Below, piece after piece: positions 17,612 to 26,148 of a stretch of DNA of 64,000 bases. The position numbers and the translations under genes were made by a program. Every line of letters begins with the position of its first letter. Within the stretch, counting starts at the first letter, position 1. The DNA lies in NCBI GenBank assembly GCA_965250025.1, contig OZ252283.1, positions 1,612,001 through 1,676,000 on the forward strand, written 5' to 3'. The stretch is from CBDDLD01 sp965250025. Lineage in GTDB: Bacteria; Bacteroidota; Bacteroidia; Flavobacteriales; Flavobacteriaceae. The notes under the pieces are model-generated. The model saw only the letters and a list, made by a program, of their open reading frames with translations, was not told the origin of the DNA and made no database searches.

Positions 17612-20515
17612 ATGAAATCATTCACAGCTCTAGGTGATCATCAATTTATAAACTGCCAGATTGATAGCGGAGAACTACCCATGGGTGGTATGACAAAACG
17701 AATAAATGTAGAAGCAGGTACGCCTCTAATTCTTGCAACTTTGTTTAACCCAGAAACTGGGGCATCGCCTTTATCAACTAATGTTCAAATGGTTATAACA
17801 GGTCCAGATGGCACAGAATATAACCAAGCAACAAACACCAGTACTGCACTGGTAAGTGTTGTAAATGGCAATACTTATGTGGTCTGTATTACTAATCCTT
17901 CAGAAGGTTTATGGACAATTAAGTGCACTTGTACTAATACCAGTTTGTATCGAGCCAATTTAATTGTCTTTCCCACTGTAGATCAAATAAGCACCACAAT
18001 GTCTACAATGCTACATTATATGGAAAAATCTGATTTTCTTAGAGGTGCACAGCTAACCTATGAACTTTATAAATGGGTTTACTGGCCAGTAAATGTGTTG
18101 ATCAAAGTTGCTCAATCGACTAGCGCTCTAAAACTTAACTTAGAAAGTTTACTAACAACTATTTTTGGTTCGCCATCTAGTTATAATCAAGATATTATTG
18201 CAAAAACTGCGAATCAAAGTGTCGAAGGCGTTAATATTACCGTTGCTCAGATTCTAAATTTAGTAACAGAAGATGTTTATGATGAAGTTCTTCTTAATGG
18301 CGCTGCAAACGATAATCTAGAAGATTGGACCATTATTTCTAATGGTGGTGCTGGATGGAGTGTTCAGCAGCATTATGCAAGCCCTATTCAATACACCAAT
18401 AACTTTGCAGTATCGAACGGATGGTGTAAAAAATCTCAGCTTATTGACTTGGTAAATGATGTTGGTTTGGCTACAGATTTTTTAGATCAATCTCCAGGAA
18501 TTACGATTAAAGACTTTATAGCTGTAATGTATCCGTCTACTACAAGTAGTAAAGCGCAATACTATTTGAATATTGAGCTTAGAGATAAAAATCATAACGT
18601 CATTAAAAGAGTCAATTCGGGAAACATACCACTTACGGAAGCAACCGGACAATCAGCAACAAGTCTCGACTGGGAAGGGGTTTCATTCTTTTTTGAAAAC
18701 TACGGACCAAATGTACGCTATATCTATTTTGAGCATGGAGGAATTAATCCAGAGGTTTATTCTTCAAATGATTATGGTCTAAAAATGACAGGAGCTTCGG
18801 TTAAGGTTCAGTTAATGCGGCCTGAGCCTCCTAATAAAAACGTACTTGAGAATGGTTCTGCTCAGAATGGTACAACTGGCTGGACAATCCCTGCAGGAAG
18901 TGCCTCATGGAGTATCGATAATGGAGCAGCCATCGCTTGTCCTGGCAGCCCCGGAACAAAAGACTTTACTTCTACACAAGGTACAGCTACTAAATATCAA
19001 GAAATTGATTTGATTGCTAAAGGTTATACTGGAGATTTTTTAGATACAGCACCTTTTATTAATATTTCCGACTGGATGTGTGTGAGTATGGGTTGTGAAT
19101 GCTCTTATCAATGGCAAATTGAATTATTAGATGCTAATAAGGCGGTTTTAAAGAGTTTTGACTCTGGTGTTGTGAAAATGCCAGCTACAGTACTGAGTGT
19201 TGCCCCTTTCGTACGTTATCAAAAAGTATTTACAAATTATGGTAGTGGTGTTCGCTATATAAAGTTTCAGCATTCTGCAACTCCAGAAAATACTGGTATG
19301 GCAGCTAAATTAACAGGAGCTTCTATTGAGTTTCCTCCAATGCCTCCTAATAGTTCATTGAAACGATCCGCGGAAGTTGCTATGACAACGCCATCACCAA
19401 TTCAAAATACGAATGTAGAACCTCTAAAATGGGTTTCGTACTTAACTACTGGAAAAACAGCCGGAACAGGTTGGTTAACGCCTCAGGCAACTCCGGGAAT
19501 AAGATTGGTAGGTACTGCTGCTCATGTCATAAAATCTGGGGATCAGTCTTGGGCTAAAATGACTATTATACCTGCTGCTGGAAATAATAAGCAACCTTAT
19601 TCATCACCCTATGATACAATCAAAGTACCAATTAATCACTGTCAGGTACCTTATGAATGGCTAGTGGATGCACAAACACAAGTCGGAGGAAGCACATCTC
19701 ATGATTATGCGGCCATATATGTAGATCAAGCTTCAAATTGGGATGTAGGAGGATTTACTCCCACAGAAAATCAATCAAATAGTTTTAATGCAGAAATTTC
19801 CGGATTCCCAGCAAAAACCAATGCGAATTTTTTTCCTACTAAATTGATTCATGGCGATATGTATTCTGAATCTGTAAAAATAAAGAAGTACAACAACTCT
19901 GAAGATTCTACAAATGGTGAACTTGGAGAAGGCTCAAGTGGTGGGGCATTTTATATAAAAAATGGAAACAGTTATGAAGCTGTAGCCATTCAATCTTATT
20001 ACACTGGGTGGAGTGCTTATGCAATGCGTATCAATAATGAAGCCCTTTCAAGGTTTAATAATTGGAAAACACGACTTTCTCCTAACGATGCAATTACAAA
20101 ATTACAAATGGTTATAAGAACGGGTGATATTTTTGGAGCCGGAACAGATGCTAACATTCACGCTACCATAGATGGCAAAACATACAAACTAGAAAAACTC
20201 TGGGCTGGTGGCTCAGCCTTTTACCGATCTAGAAATGAAAGAGGTGACTACGATGGCTATAATCTTACACCACGTCTGAATGAGCTTTTCCCAAATGGTG
20301 CTAAAGTTTCTGACTTAGTCGGTAAAGAGTACAGTATTGATATTGAATTTTCAACCATTGGGGTAAACCTTGATGTTTTTGGTTTATCTAATGAAAGTTG
20401 GTTTGTAGAAAGTGCAGCTATTTATGTAAATGATCAATTGCTTTGTGCACATAACTTTAATAATTGGATGCAACCCCAAGGGAGTTCTAGCTTTTTTGCT
20501 ACTATCAACCTTTAA
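17612..20515 (+). CDS. Multidomain protein: two FBA-like domains, trypsin-like protease, PLAT-like domain
   Basis: A 967-residue protein without signal peptide, membrane helix or T9SS tail. Order by eye: beta-sandwich domain (about 1-125), helical linker (125-220), FBA-like domain 1 (226-400), FBA-like domain 2 (410-575), trypsin/V8-like serine protease (603-815), PLAT/LH2-like domain (829-967). FBA (F-box-associated) is the sugar-binding domain of eukaryotic FBXO2-type ubiquitin ligases; matching landmarks are the 'N-G...L-x-x-W' start, GWCKKSQLIDL, the central DF/DW, and ENYGPNVRYIYFEHGG. The protease triad is complete: H638 (GTAAH), D698 (SHDYAAIYV), S776 (GSSGG). GAGTDANIHATIDG is PLAT-like. 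It has its own promoter and is followed after 34 bases by a partner gene. Probable role: glycan-directed protease, possibly a toxin or predation factor; inference. Confidence 0.8.
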   Translation: MKSFTALGDHQFINCQIDSGELPMGGMTKRINVEAGTPLILATLFNPETGASPLSTNVQMVITGPDGTEYNQATNTSTALVSVVNGNTYVVCITNPSEGLWTIKCTCTNTSLYRANLIVFPTVDQISTTMSTMLHYMEKSDFLRGAQLTYELYKWVYWPVNVLIKVAQSTSALKLNLESLLTTIFGSPSSYNQDIIAKTANQSVEGVNITVAQILNLVTEDVYDEVLLNGAANDNLEDWTIISNGGAGWSVQQHYASPIQYTNNFAVSNGWCKKSQLIDLVNDVGLATDFLDQSPGITIKDFIAVMYPSTTSSKAQYYLNIELRDKNHNVIKRVNSGNIPLTEATGQSATSLDWEGVSFFFENYGPNVRYIYFEHGGINPEVYSSNDYGLKMTGASVKVQLMRPEPPNKNVLENGSAQNGTTGWTIPAGSASWSIDNGAAIACPGSPGTKDFTSTQGTATKYQEIDLIAKGYTGDFLDTAPFINISDWMCVSMGCECSYQWQIELLDANKAVLKSFDSGVVKMPATVLSVAPFVRYQKVFTNYGSGVRYIKFQHSATPENTGMAAKLTGASIEFPPMPPNSSLKRSAEVAMTTPSPIQNTNVEPLKWVSYLTTGKTAGTGWLTPQATPGIRLVGTAAHVIKSGDQSWAKMTIIPAAGNNKQPYSSPYDTIKVPINHCQVPYEWLVDAQTQVGGSTSHDYAAIYVDQASNWDVGGFTPTENQSNSFNAEISGFPAKTNANFFPTKLIHGDMYSESVKIKKYNNSEDSTNGELGEGSSGGAFYIKNGNSYEAVAIQSYYTGWSAYAMRINNEALSRFNNWKTRLSPNDAITKLQMVIRTGDIFGAGTDANIHATIDGKTYKLEKLWAGGSAFYRSRNERGDYDGYNLTPRLNELFPNGAKVSDLVGKEYSIDIEFSTIGVNLDVFGLSNESWFVESAAIYVNDQLLCAHNFNNWMQPQGSSSFFATINL

Positions 20516-20549
20516 AACTTAATTAAGTTAAACTTTAAATATAAACAAC

Positions 20550-21563
20550 ATGGGCCTTTATAATGATTTATTCGTAAGAGATAATTTCGGAGACAACGGA
20601 AATGAACCCGTAACAGATAGTTATGTTAGTGGATCTCCTGATATCATTCCATATGCACAAGATACACTTACTCAAAGTGAACTAATAAGCAATTACGGAC
20701 CTCCTCTACTCAACAAAGCAATTCAAGCAAATCAATTAAATAACATCTACGTAAGAGCAAAAAACAATTACAATGGTGCTAGTAATGGAAAGATTTATCT
20801 ATACTATGCGCCACCAAATATTTTGATAAATATCAGCAGTTGGAAAAATAATATTGTTCCAAACAATAATGGAAATTTATACGCAGTAGCAAATGCAACA
20901 ACCAAGAATCAGATAACTCCTGGTGATCAACCTTTTAGTTTTACACCTTCGGCTGCATTAGGAAGTCATTTTTGTTTTCTAGTTCGAGTTGCTACAAATC
21001 ATAATAGCAATCCGCTTCCGAGTTCGGACTTTGCATCTTGGGGAGATTTTGTGAATTGGATTCGTAATAATGCTTGGGCAGCTTGGCATAATGTAAATGT
21101 GGTCAATACACTTCCGGCTAAAGGCTATATTGGAAATGTAATTTTTCACAACATTAACAACCAATCAGAATTCTATGGGTTTCGATGTAATTATAAAAAT
21201 ATACCCGCTGGAAGTAAAATTAGAATGTACGCTATGGCTTCTTCAAACTTTTCAGGTTTTGATTCTGGTGAAGTCGTTGTAAGTGGTAATGGTGCTGTAG
21301 CACAGGGAGCAGAATTCCCTGCAAATTATCAAACGACTGTTTTTGTCACTTGTCAGTTTCCCGGGAACCCAACCACTCCGCCTCCTAACGCAACAATTAC
21401 AGTTGAAAGTTTAGGTTATGTTCCTTCAGCAACACCTGAAGATTGGGAAAAGCACAAAAGTTATAACTTTACTCCTGAAGAATTAGAGATTGAAACTCCG
21501 GAGTATGACGATGCAAGTAGTGGAATGTTTGTACAAATAACGTCTTACAATATTTTATTTTAA
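20550..21563 (+). CDS. Protein of unknown function, partner of the FBA-protease
   Basis: A 337-residue protein without a signal peptide. The N-terminus (LYNDLFVRDNFGDNGNEP ... SPDIIPY) resembles an Ig-like 'RD-N-x-D-x-G-x-P ... SPDI' module I know from assorted extracellular and toxin-associated proteins, followed by a beta-rich part with SHFCFLVRVATNHNSNPLP. The C-terminus is acidic (PEELEIETPEYDDASSG). No catalytic motif is seen. It is co-transcribed with the protease gene (34-base gap, terminator only after this gene), so a common task such as a complex or co-release is likely but unproven. Confidence 0.7.
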   Translation: MGLYNDLFVRDNFGDNGNEPVTDSYVSGSPDIIPYAQDTLTQSELISNYGPPLLNKAIQANQLNNIYVRAKNNYNGASNGKIYLYYAPPNILINISSWKNNIVPNNNGNLYAVANATTKNQITPGDQPFSFTPSAALGSHFCFLVRVATNHNSNPLPSSDFASWGDFVNWIRNNAWAAWHNVNVVNTLPAKGYIGNVIFHNINNQSEFYGFRCNYKNIPAGSKIRMYAMASSNFSGFDSGEVVVSGNGAVAQGAEFPANYQTTVFVTCQFPGNPTTPPPNATITVESLGYVPSATPEDWEKHKSYNFTPEELEIETPEYDDASSGMFVQITSYNILF

Positions 21564-21570
21564 TTCATAA

Positions 21571-21603
21571 AAAAGAGGCCTCAAACGGCCTCTTCTTTTT
21601 TTC
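21571..21603 (+). terminator. Intrinsic terminator of the FBA-protease cassette
   Basis: GAGGCC-tcaaac-GGCCTC with flanking A-run and T-run, starting 8 bases after the stop of the second cassette gene. Confidence 0.9.
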
Positions 21604-21698
21604 TCAACTTTTGGATTGCTATATTTCTTAATGTTTACCAATGCATTTCAATATGTTCAAAAGAATACACATTAAAATCGTATTTTTTGAGGAGTATT

Positions 21699-22052
21699 TT
21701 AATCTTCAGGATGCATAAAACGTTGTTTGGCTAGGAGCTCATCTTCGGTTTCTACACGGTCTTCATCTGGTACACAACAATCTACAGGGCATACTGCCGC
21801 ACATTGAGGTTCTTCATGAAAGCCCATACATTCCGTACACTTGTCTGGTGCAATGTAATACAACTCATCACTAATAGGTTCTTGAGTTTCATCAGCATCA
21901 ACCGTTCTGCCATCTGGTAATACTATAGTCCCTGATAAACTTGTACCATCTTTGTACCTCCAGTCATCAGCGCCTTCATAAATTGCAGTATTAGGGCATT
22001 CCGGTTCACAAGCACCACAATTTATACATTCGTCAGTGATTATAATTGCCAT
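21699..22052 (-). CDS. Ferredoxin with two [4Fe-4S] clusters
   Basis: A 117-residue electron carrier. Cluster motif 1 is CINCGACEPECP (C9, C12, C15, C19). Motif 2 is spread out as CTECMGFHEEPQCAAVCPVDCC, the extended spacing typical of the Fdx/YfhL-type and Azotobacter-like dicluster ferredoxins. An insert of about 45 residues separates the two motifs. It is divergent from the LuxC-like acyl-CoA reductase; this pair stands next to serC in many flavobacteria as I recall. Whether it donates electrons to the reductase is unknown. Confidence 0.9.
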   Translation of the reverse strand: MAIIITDECINCGACEPECPNTAIYEGADDWRYKDGTSLSGTIVLPDGRTVDADETQEPISDELYYIAPDKCTECMGFHEEPQCAAVCPVDCCVPDEDRVETEDELLAKQRFMHPED

Positions 22053-22076
22053 AGTAATTTTTCCTTTTTGTTTGCT

Positions 22077-22084
22077 TAATTTTG
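22077..22084 (+). promoter_or_regulatory. -7 box upstream of the acyl-CoA reductase gene
   Basis: TAATTTTG fits TAnnTTTG and sits 43 bases before the ATG at 22128. There is no TTG at the expected -33 distance, so confidence is limited. It overlaps the ferredoxin promoter region. Confidence 0.35.
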
Positions 22085-22089
22085 CATTG

Positions 22090-22120
22090 CAAAAATAACG
22101 CCAAAACCATTCATAAGCAA
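22090..22120 (-). promoter_or_regulatory. Promoter of the ferredoxin gene
   Basis: On the minus strand TTG (22120-22118), exactly 20 bases, then TATTTTTG (22097-22090). The start codon at 22052 lies about 30 bases beyond the expected transcription start. Confidence 0.6.
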
Positions 22121-22127
22121 ATACTAT

Positions 22128-23186
22128 ATGGATTTGAATACAAGAATTAATGCGTTTTCCAAACTCGGGGAATTTTTAAGTCAATTTTCAAGAGAAGGCA
22201 TTAGAAAAAATGAAGCTGTAGCTTATAATGACCTGTTTTTTGATGGTTTTTTACATCAGATGAAATTGGCTGAAGAGCACAACGGTTGGTTTACAAAAGA
22301 AAACATCTTGTTCGCTATAGAATCCTGGACCAAGCTTTTAAATATTGATGATTTAAACCTCTGGTTAAGTCCATACACCATTACTACCAAAACGCCAAAA
22401 ACGATAGCAATTGTAATGGCCGGAAATATTCCTTTGGTTGGGTTTCATGATTTTTTATCGGTACTACTCAGCGGACACCATGTTATGGTAAAACAATCGG
22501 ATAATGACAAACACCTACTCCCCTTCTTAAGTAAATATCTGGAGCATATAGAACCCCAGTTTAAACATACCATACGTTTTACCCAAGATAAGCTTACAGG
22601 TTTTGATGCTGTTATTGCTACGGGTAGCGATAATACTGCGCGTTATTTTGAATACTACTTTAAAAACAAACCGGCGATCATTAGAAAAAATAGAAATTCT
22701 GTAGCTGTGCTCACCGGAAAAGAAAATGCTGAAGAGCTTAAGGCGCTAGCCGAAGATATTTTTAGGTATTACGGTTTGGGATGTAGAAATGTATCCAAAT
22801 TGTTTGTACCCCTGAATTATGATTTTGATCAGCTCTTCAAAGCAGTATACCATTGGCATCCCATTATTAATGAAGCCAAATATGCTAACAATTATGATTA
22901 CAATAAAGCCGTATATCTCATGAGCGAATTTGATATGCTCGAAAATGGATTTCTAATGCTTAAAGAAGATCCAAGCTACAGTTCCCCTATTGCAACATTG
23001 TTTTATGAAACTTATAATGATATAGAAACACTGAAGTTAAAACTCAATACTGATGGGGATAAAATTCAATGTATTGTAGCCCATAATTTTGATGAGACCG
23101 AAGTAAAGTTTGGTCTTACGCAACAACCGCAACTGTCAGACTATGCCGATGGTGTGGATACTGTTGAATTCTTGTTAAAAATATAG
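22128..23186 (+). CDS. LuxC-like acyl-CoA reductase
   Basis: A 352-residue protein of the aldehyde-dehydrogenase superfamily, LuxC branch, expected to reduce an acyl-CoA or acyl-enzyme to an aldehyde with NAD(P)H. Visible landmarks are the nucleotide-binding IVMAGNIPLVGFHDFLSVLLSGH near residue 95 and the catalytic cysteine in YYGLGCRNVSKLFVP near residue 223. No lux genes are nearby, so bioluminescence is not implied. It is divergent from the ferredoxin gene and followed by serC in the same direction after 75 bases. Confidence 0.85.
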   Translation: MDLNTRINAFSKLGEFLSQFSREGIRKNEAVAYNDLFFDGFLHQMKLAEEHNGWFTKENILFAIESWTKLLNIDDLNLWLSPYTITTKTPKTIAIVMAGNIPLVGFHDFLSVLLSGHHVMVKQSDNDKHLLPFLSKYLEHIEPQFKHTIRFTQDKLTGFDAVIATGSDNTARYFEYYFKNKPAIIRKNRNSVAVLTGKENAEELKALAEDIFRYYGLGCRNVSKLFVPLNYDFDQLFKAVYHWHPIINEAKYANNYDYNKAVYLMSEFDMLENGFLMLKEDPSYSSPIATLFYETYNDIETLKLKLNTDGDKIQCIVAHNFDETEVKFGLTQQPQLSDYADGVDTVEFLLKI

Positions 23187-23261
23187 CTTAAAAATTATCA
23201 ATTTAATAACAAATACTAACCAATTAATTAGCACCTTTGCAACGGTTTAAACTTAAACATA

Positions 23262-24326
23262 ATGATTAAAAAACACAATTTTAGCGCAGGACCATGCATA
23301 CTACCCAAAGACGTTTTACAAAAAGCTTCGGAGGCTGTTATTGACTTTGACAATGGCTTATCTCTAATCGAGATCTCACACCGCAGTAAGCCATTTGTAG
23401 ATATTATGGAAAAGGCCCGAGCGCTTGCACTAGAATTACTAGGATTAGAAGGAAAAGGCTATAAAGCCCTGTTTTTACAAGGTGGAGCCAGCACTCAATT
23501 CTTAATGGTAGCATTAAACCTTTTAGAAAAAAGAGCCGGTTATCTCAATACCGGTACCTGGAGTGACAAAGCCATAAAAGAAGCTAAGATTTATGATGAC
23601 ATCTATGAAGTAGCATCTTCTAAGAGTGCTAATTTTAATTATATACCAAAGGGCTATGACATCCCTACAGAGTATGATTACTTCCATTGCACATCTAACA
23701 ATACCATTTTTGGAACACAGATGAAAAGCTTTCCGGAGTCACCAATACCAATGGTATGTGACATGAGTAGTGATATCTTTTCCAGAACACTAGATTTCTC
23801 AAAATTTGACCTTATTTATGCCGGGGCACAGAAAAACATGGGACCTGCAGGAACTACGCTTGTGGTTGTAAAGGAAGATATTTTAGGGAAAGTATCCCGT
23901 AAGATCCCATCAATGATGGATTATAAAGTGCATATTAGCAAAGGTAGTATGTTCAACACACCTCCTGTATTCCCTGTATATGTATCTATGCTTACATTAC
24001 AATGGTTAAAAGACCTTGGAGGCATTAAAGCCATTGAAGAAGAAAATGAAAAGAAAGCAACTTTAATATATTCTGAAATAGACCTAAATCCCCTATTTAA
24101 AGGTTATGCAGTAAAAGAAGACCGTTCGAATATGAATGCGACGTTTACTTTAGAAAATGAAAACCTTAAAGAAACCTTTGATGCCATGTGGAAAGAGGCC
24201 GGAATTAATGGTCTCAACGGCCATAGAAGTGTTGGGGGCTACAGAGCTTCCATGTACAATGCTTTATCATTAGATAGTGTTAAAGCTTTAGTAGAAGTTA
24301 TGAGTGAATTAGAACGAAAAGCATAA
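23262..24326 (+). CDS. serC: Phosphoserine aminotransferase
   Basis: A 354-residue PLP enzyme of serine biosynthesis that converts 3-phosphohydroxypyruvate plus glutamate to phosphoserine (it can also act in pyridoxal phosphate synthesis). The N-terminus HNFSAGPCILP is diagnostic, EISHRSKPF follows, GGASTQF is the phosphate-binding loop, and the PLP lysine is K191 in YAGAQKNMGPAG. serA starts 13 bases downstream, forming a serine operon. Confidence 0.96.
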   Translation: MIKKHNFSAGPCILPKDVLQKASEAVIDFDNGLSLIEISHRSKPFVDIMEKARALALELLGLEGKGYKALFLQGGASTQFLMVALNLLEKRAGYLNTGTWSDKAIKEAKIYDDIYEVASSKSANFNYIPKGYDIPTEYDYFHCTSNNTIFGTQMKSFPESPIPMVCDMSSDIFSRTLDFSKFDLIYAGAQKNMGPAGTTLVVVKEDILGKVSRKIPSMMDYKVHISKGSMFNTPPVFPVYVSMLTLQWLKDLGGIKAIEEENEKKATLIYSEIDLNPLFKGYAVKEDRSNMNATFTLENENLKETFDAMWKEAGINGLNGHRSVGGYRASMYNALSLDSVKALVEVMSELERKA

Positions 24327-24339
24327 ATTATAAACAACT

Positions 24340-25302
24340 ATGAAAGTATTAGCTAACGACGGTATTTCACAAAGCGGAATCAATGCATTGCAAGATGCAG
24401 GTTTTGAAGTCCTTACTACAACTGTAGCGCAGGAGCAGTTAGAAAATTATATTAATGGTAATGCTATTGATGTGCTCTTAGTAAGAAGTGCTACTAAGGT
24501 AAGAAAAGATATTATTGATGGTTGCCCTGATCTTAAGATCATAGGACGTGGTGGTGTTGGTATGGACAATATCGATGTGGACTATGCCAGAAGCAAAGGC
24601 ATACATGTTATCAATACACCAGCTGCATCTTCAAGTTCTGTTGCTGAATTGGTCTTTGCGCATTTATTTGGGAGTGTTCGTTTCTTACATGATGCTAATC
24701 GAAACATGCCATTAGATGGTGATTCCAGATTTAAAGACCTTAAAAAGAATTACGCTAAAGGCAGTGAACTTAGAGGTAAAACTCTTGGTATTATTGGTTT
24801 TGGACGTATTGGTAGAGAAGTTGCTAAAATTGCACTAGGTGTTGGAATGAAAGTTATTGCCAGTGATAAATTTGTTGGTAAAGCTGAAATTAAAGTTGAA
24901 TTTTATAATGGTCAGTTTATCAATGTTGAGATAGAAACTGAACCCATGGAAGAGGTATTAAAGCATTCAGATTTTGTTACACTCCATGTGCCGGCACAAA
25001 ACAACTATGTGATTGGTAAAAAAGAGTTAGAAATGATGAAACCCGGAGCAGGAATTATAAATGCAGCCCGTGGTGGTGTCATTGACGAAGTAGCACTTAT
25101 AGAAGCTTTAGAAAATGGTAAAATAGGTTTTGCAGGCTTAGATACTTTTGAAAACGAACCAAAACCGGCCATAAAAGTATTAATGAATGGTAAAGTATCC
25201 TTAACGCCACATATTGGAGCTGCGACCAATGAAGCACAAGATAGAATTGGTACTGAACTGGCTGCACAAATCATTAGTATTTTAAAAACCGAGTCGGTAT
25301 AA
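24340..25302 (+). CDS. serA: D-3-phosphoglycerate dehydrogenase, short form without ACT domain
   Basis: A 320-residue NAD-dependent dehydrogenase catalysing the first step of serine synthesis. The Rossmann motif GFGRIGRE is at residues 153-160, the substrate-binding RGGVGMDNIDV at about 70-80, the catalytic arginine segment NAARGGVIDE and the histidine segment LTPHIGAAT follow. It ends about where the catalytic core ends, so it lacks the C-terminal ACT domain through which serine inhibits the E. coli enzyme. It is coupled with serC and terminates at a strong hairpin. Confidence 0.93.
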   Translation: MKVLANDGISQSGINALQDAGFEVLTTTVAQEQLENYINGNAIDVLLVRSATKVRKDIIDGCPDLKIIGRGGVGMDNIDVDYARSKGIHVINTPAASSSSVAELVFAHLFGSVRFLHDANRNMPLDGDSRFKDLKKNYAKGSELRGKTLGIIGFGRIGREVAKIALGVGMKVIASDKFVGKAEIKVEFYNGQFINVEIETEPMEEVLKHSDFVTLHVPAQNNYVIGKKELEMMKPGAGIINAARGGVIDEVALIEALENGKIGFAGLDTFENEPKPAIKVLMNGKVSLTPHIGAATNEAQDRIGTELAAQIISILKTESV

Positions 25303-25322
25303 GTTATTAACAAATAGAGGAA

Positions 25323-25360
25323 TAAAGCTTCTGAATCATTTATCAGAAGCTTTTTTTTTA
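25323..25360 (+). terminator. Intrinsic terminator of the serC-serA operon
   Basis: A perfect 10-base stem (AAGCTTCTGA and complement), 8-base loop and a T-run of eight. Confidence 0.92.
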
Positions 25361-25394
25361 TATTTTGAAAACCTTAAACTAAAACGTAAAAACA

Positions 25395-26033
25395 ATGTCA
25401 GGAATTTTAGATCTATTAAATAGTGATCTGGGTAAAACTGTAATCGACGGGATCTCAAAACAGTCTGGTCAGTCCTCAGAAAAAACCAATAATCTCTTAA
25501 CTATGGCTATGCCGGTATTAATGCAAGCCATGAGACGTAATGCTACAAAGCCACAAGGTGCTGAAGGTTTAATGAATGCATTAAACACTAAGCATGATGG
25601 AAGTATCTTAGATAACTTGGGAGATTTGTTCTCCAGAGGCGTTAACCATGATGTCATCAATGATGGTGGAAAAATATTAGGCCATGTCCTTGGTAACAGA
25701 CAACAAAATGTTGAAATGGCATTGAGTCAAAAATCTGGTATTGATGCCGGATCCGTAGCCAATATCTTGAAGATTGCTGCACCAATCCTTATGGGAATGC
25801 TAGGTAAAGAATCCAGACAAAGTAGTGTAAGTAATGCGTCTGGCTTAGAAGGCTTATTGGGCGGTATGCTTAAAGGTAATGCTCCTCAGCAAGAGCAAAG
25901 CTTTTTAGAATCTATTTTAGATGCTGATGGTGATGGCAGTGTTATCGATGATGTCGCAGGTATGGTACTTGGCGGAGATAAGAAGAAGAGTGGATTAGGT
26001 GGACTATTAGGAGGCTTATTTGGAAAAAAGTAA
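25395..26033 (+). CDS. DUF937 domain protein
   Basis: A 212-residue protein with the DUF937 pattern: an N-terminal 'MSGILDLLNSDLGKTVIDGI' followed by 'NNLLTMAMPVLMQAMRRN' and a repeated second half 'VANILKIAAPILMGMLGKE'. A flexible Gly-rich tail ends in GGLLGGLFGKK. No signal peptide. DUF937/YidB-like proteins are of unknown function. It stands alone between two terminators. Confidence 0.85.
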   Translation: MSGILDLLNSDLGKTVIDGISKQSGQSSEKTNNLLTMAMPVLMQAMRRNATKPQGAEGLMNALNTKHDGSILDNLGDLFSRGVNHDVINDGGKILGHVLGNRQQNVEMALSQKSGIDAGSVANILKIAAPILMGMLGKESRQSSVSNASGLEGLLGGMLKGNAPQQEQSFLESILDADGDGSVIDDVAGMVLGGDKKKSGLGGLLGGLFGKK

Positions 26034-26054
26034 TATTTACAATTCATACATTTT

Positions 26055-26090
26055 TAAGTCAGTGGGTATATAACCTGCTGACTTTTTTGT
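26055..26090 (+). terminator. Intrinsic terminator
   Basis: Stem AAGTCAG ... CTGACTT followed by TTTTTT, about 22 bases beyond the stop of the DUF937 gene. Confidence 0.85.
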
Positions 26091-26148
26091 TAAAGCGTAT
26101 TTTATACACCTCATAATTTCGTACTTTTAATATTCAATACATTACATA

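Noticed and set aside
22128..23186. LuxC homology as sign of a bioluminescence operon
   Set aside because: No luxA, luxB, luxD or luxE nearby; LuxC-like reductases are widespread in Flavobacteriaceae beside serC.
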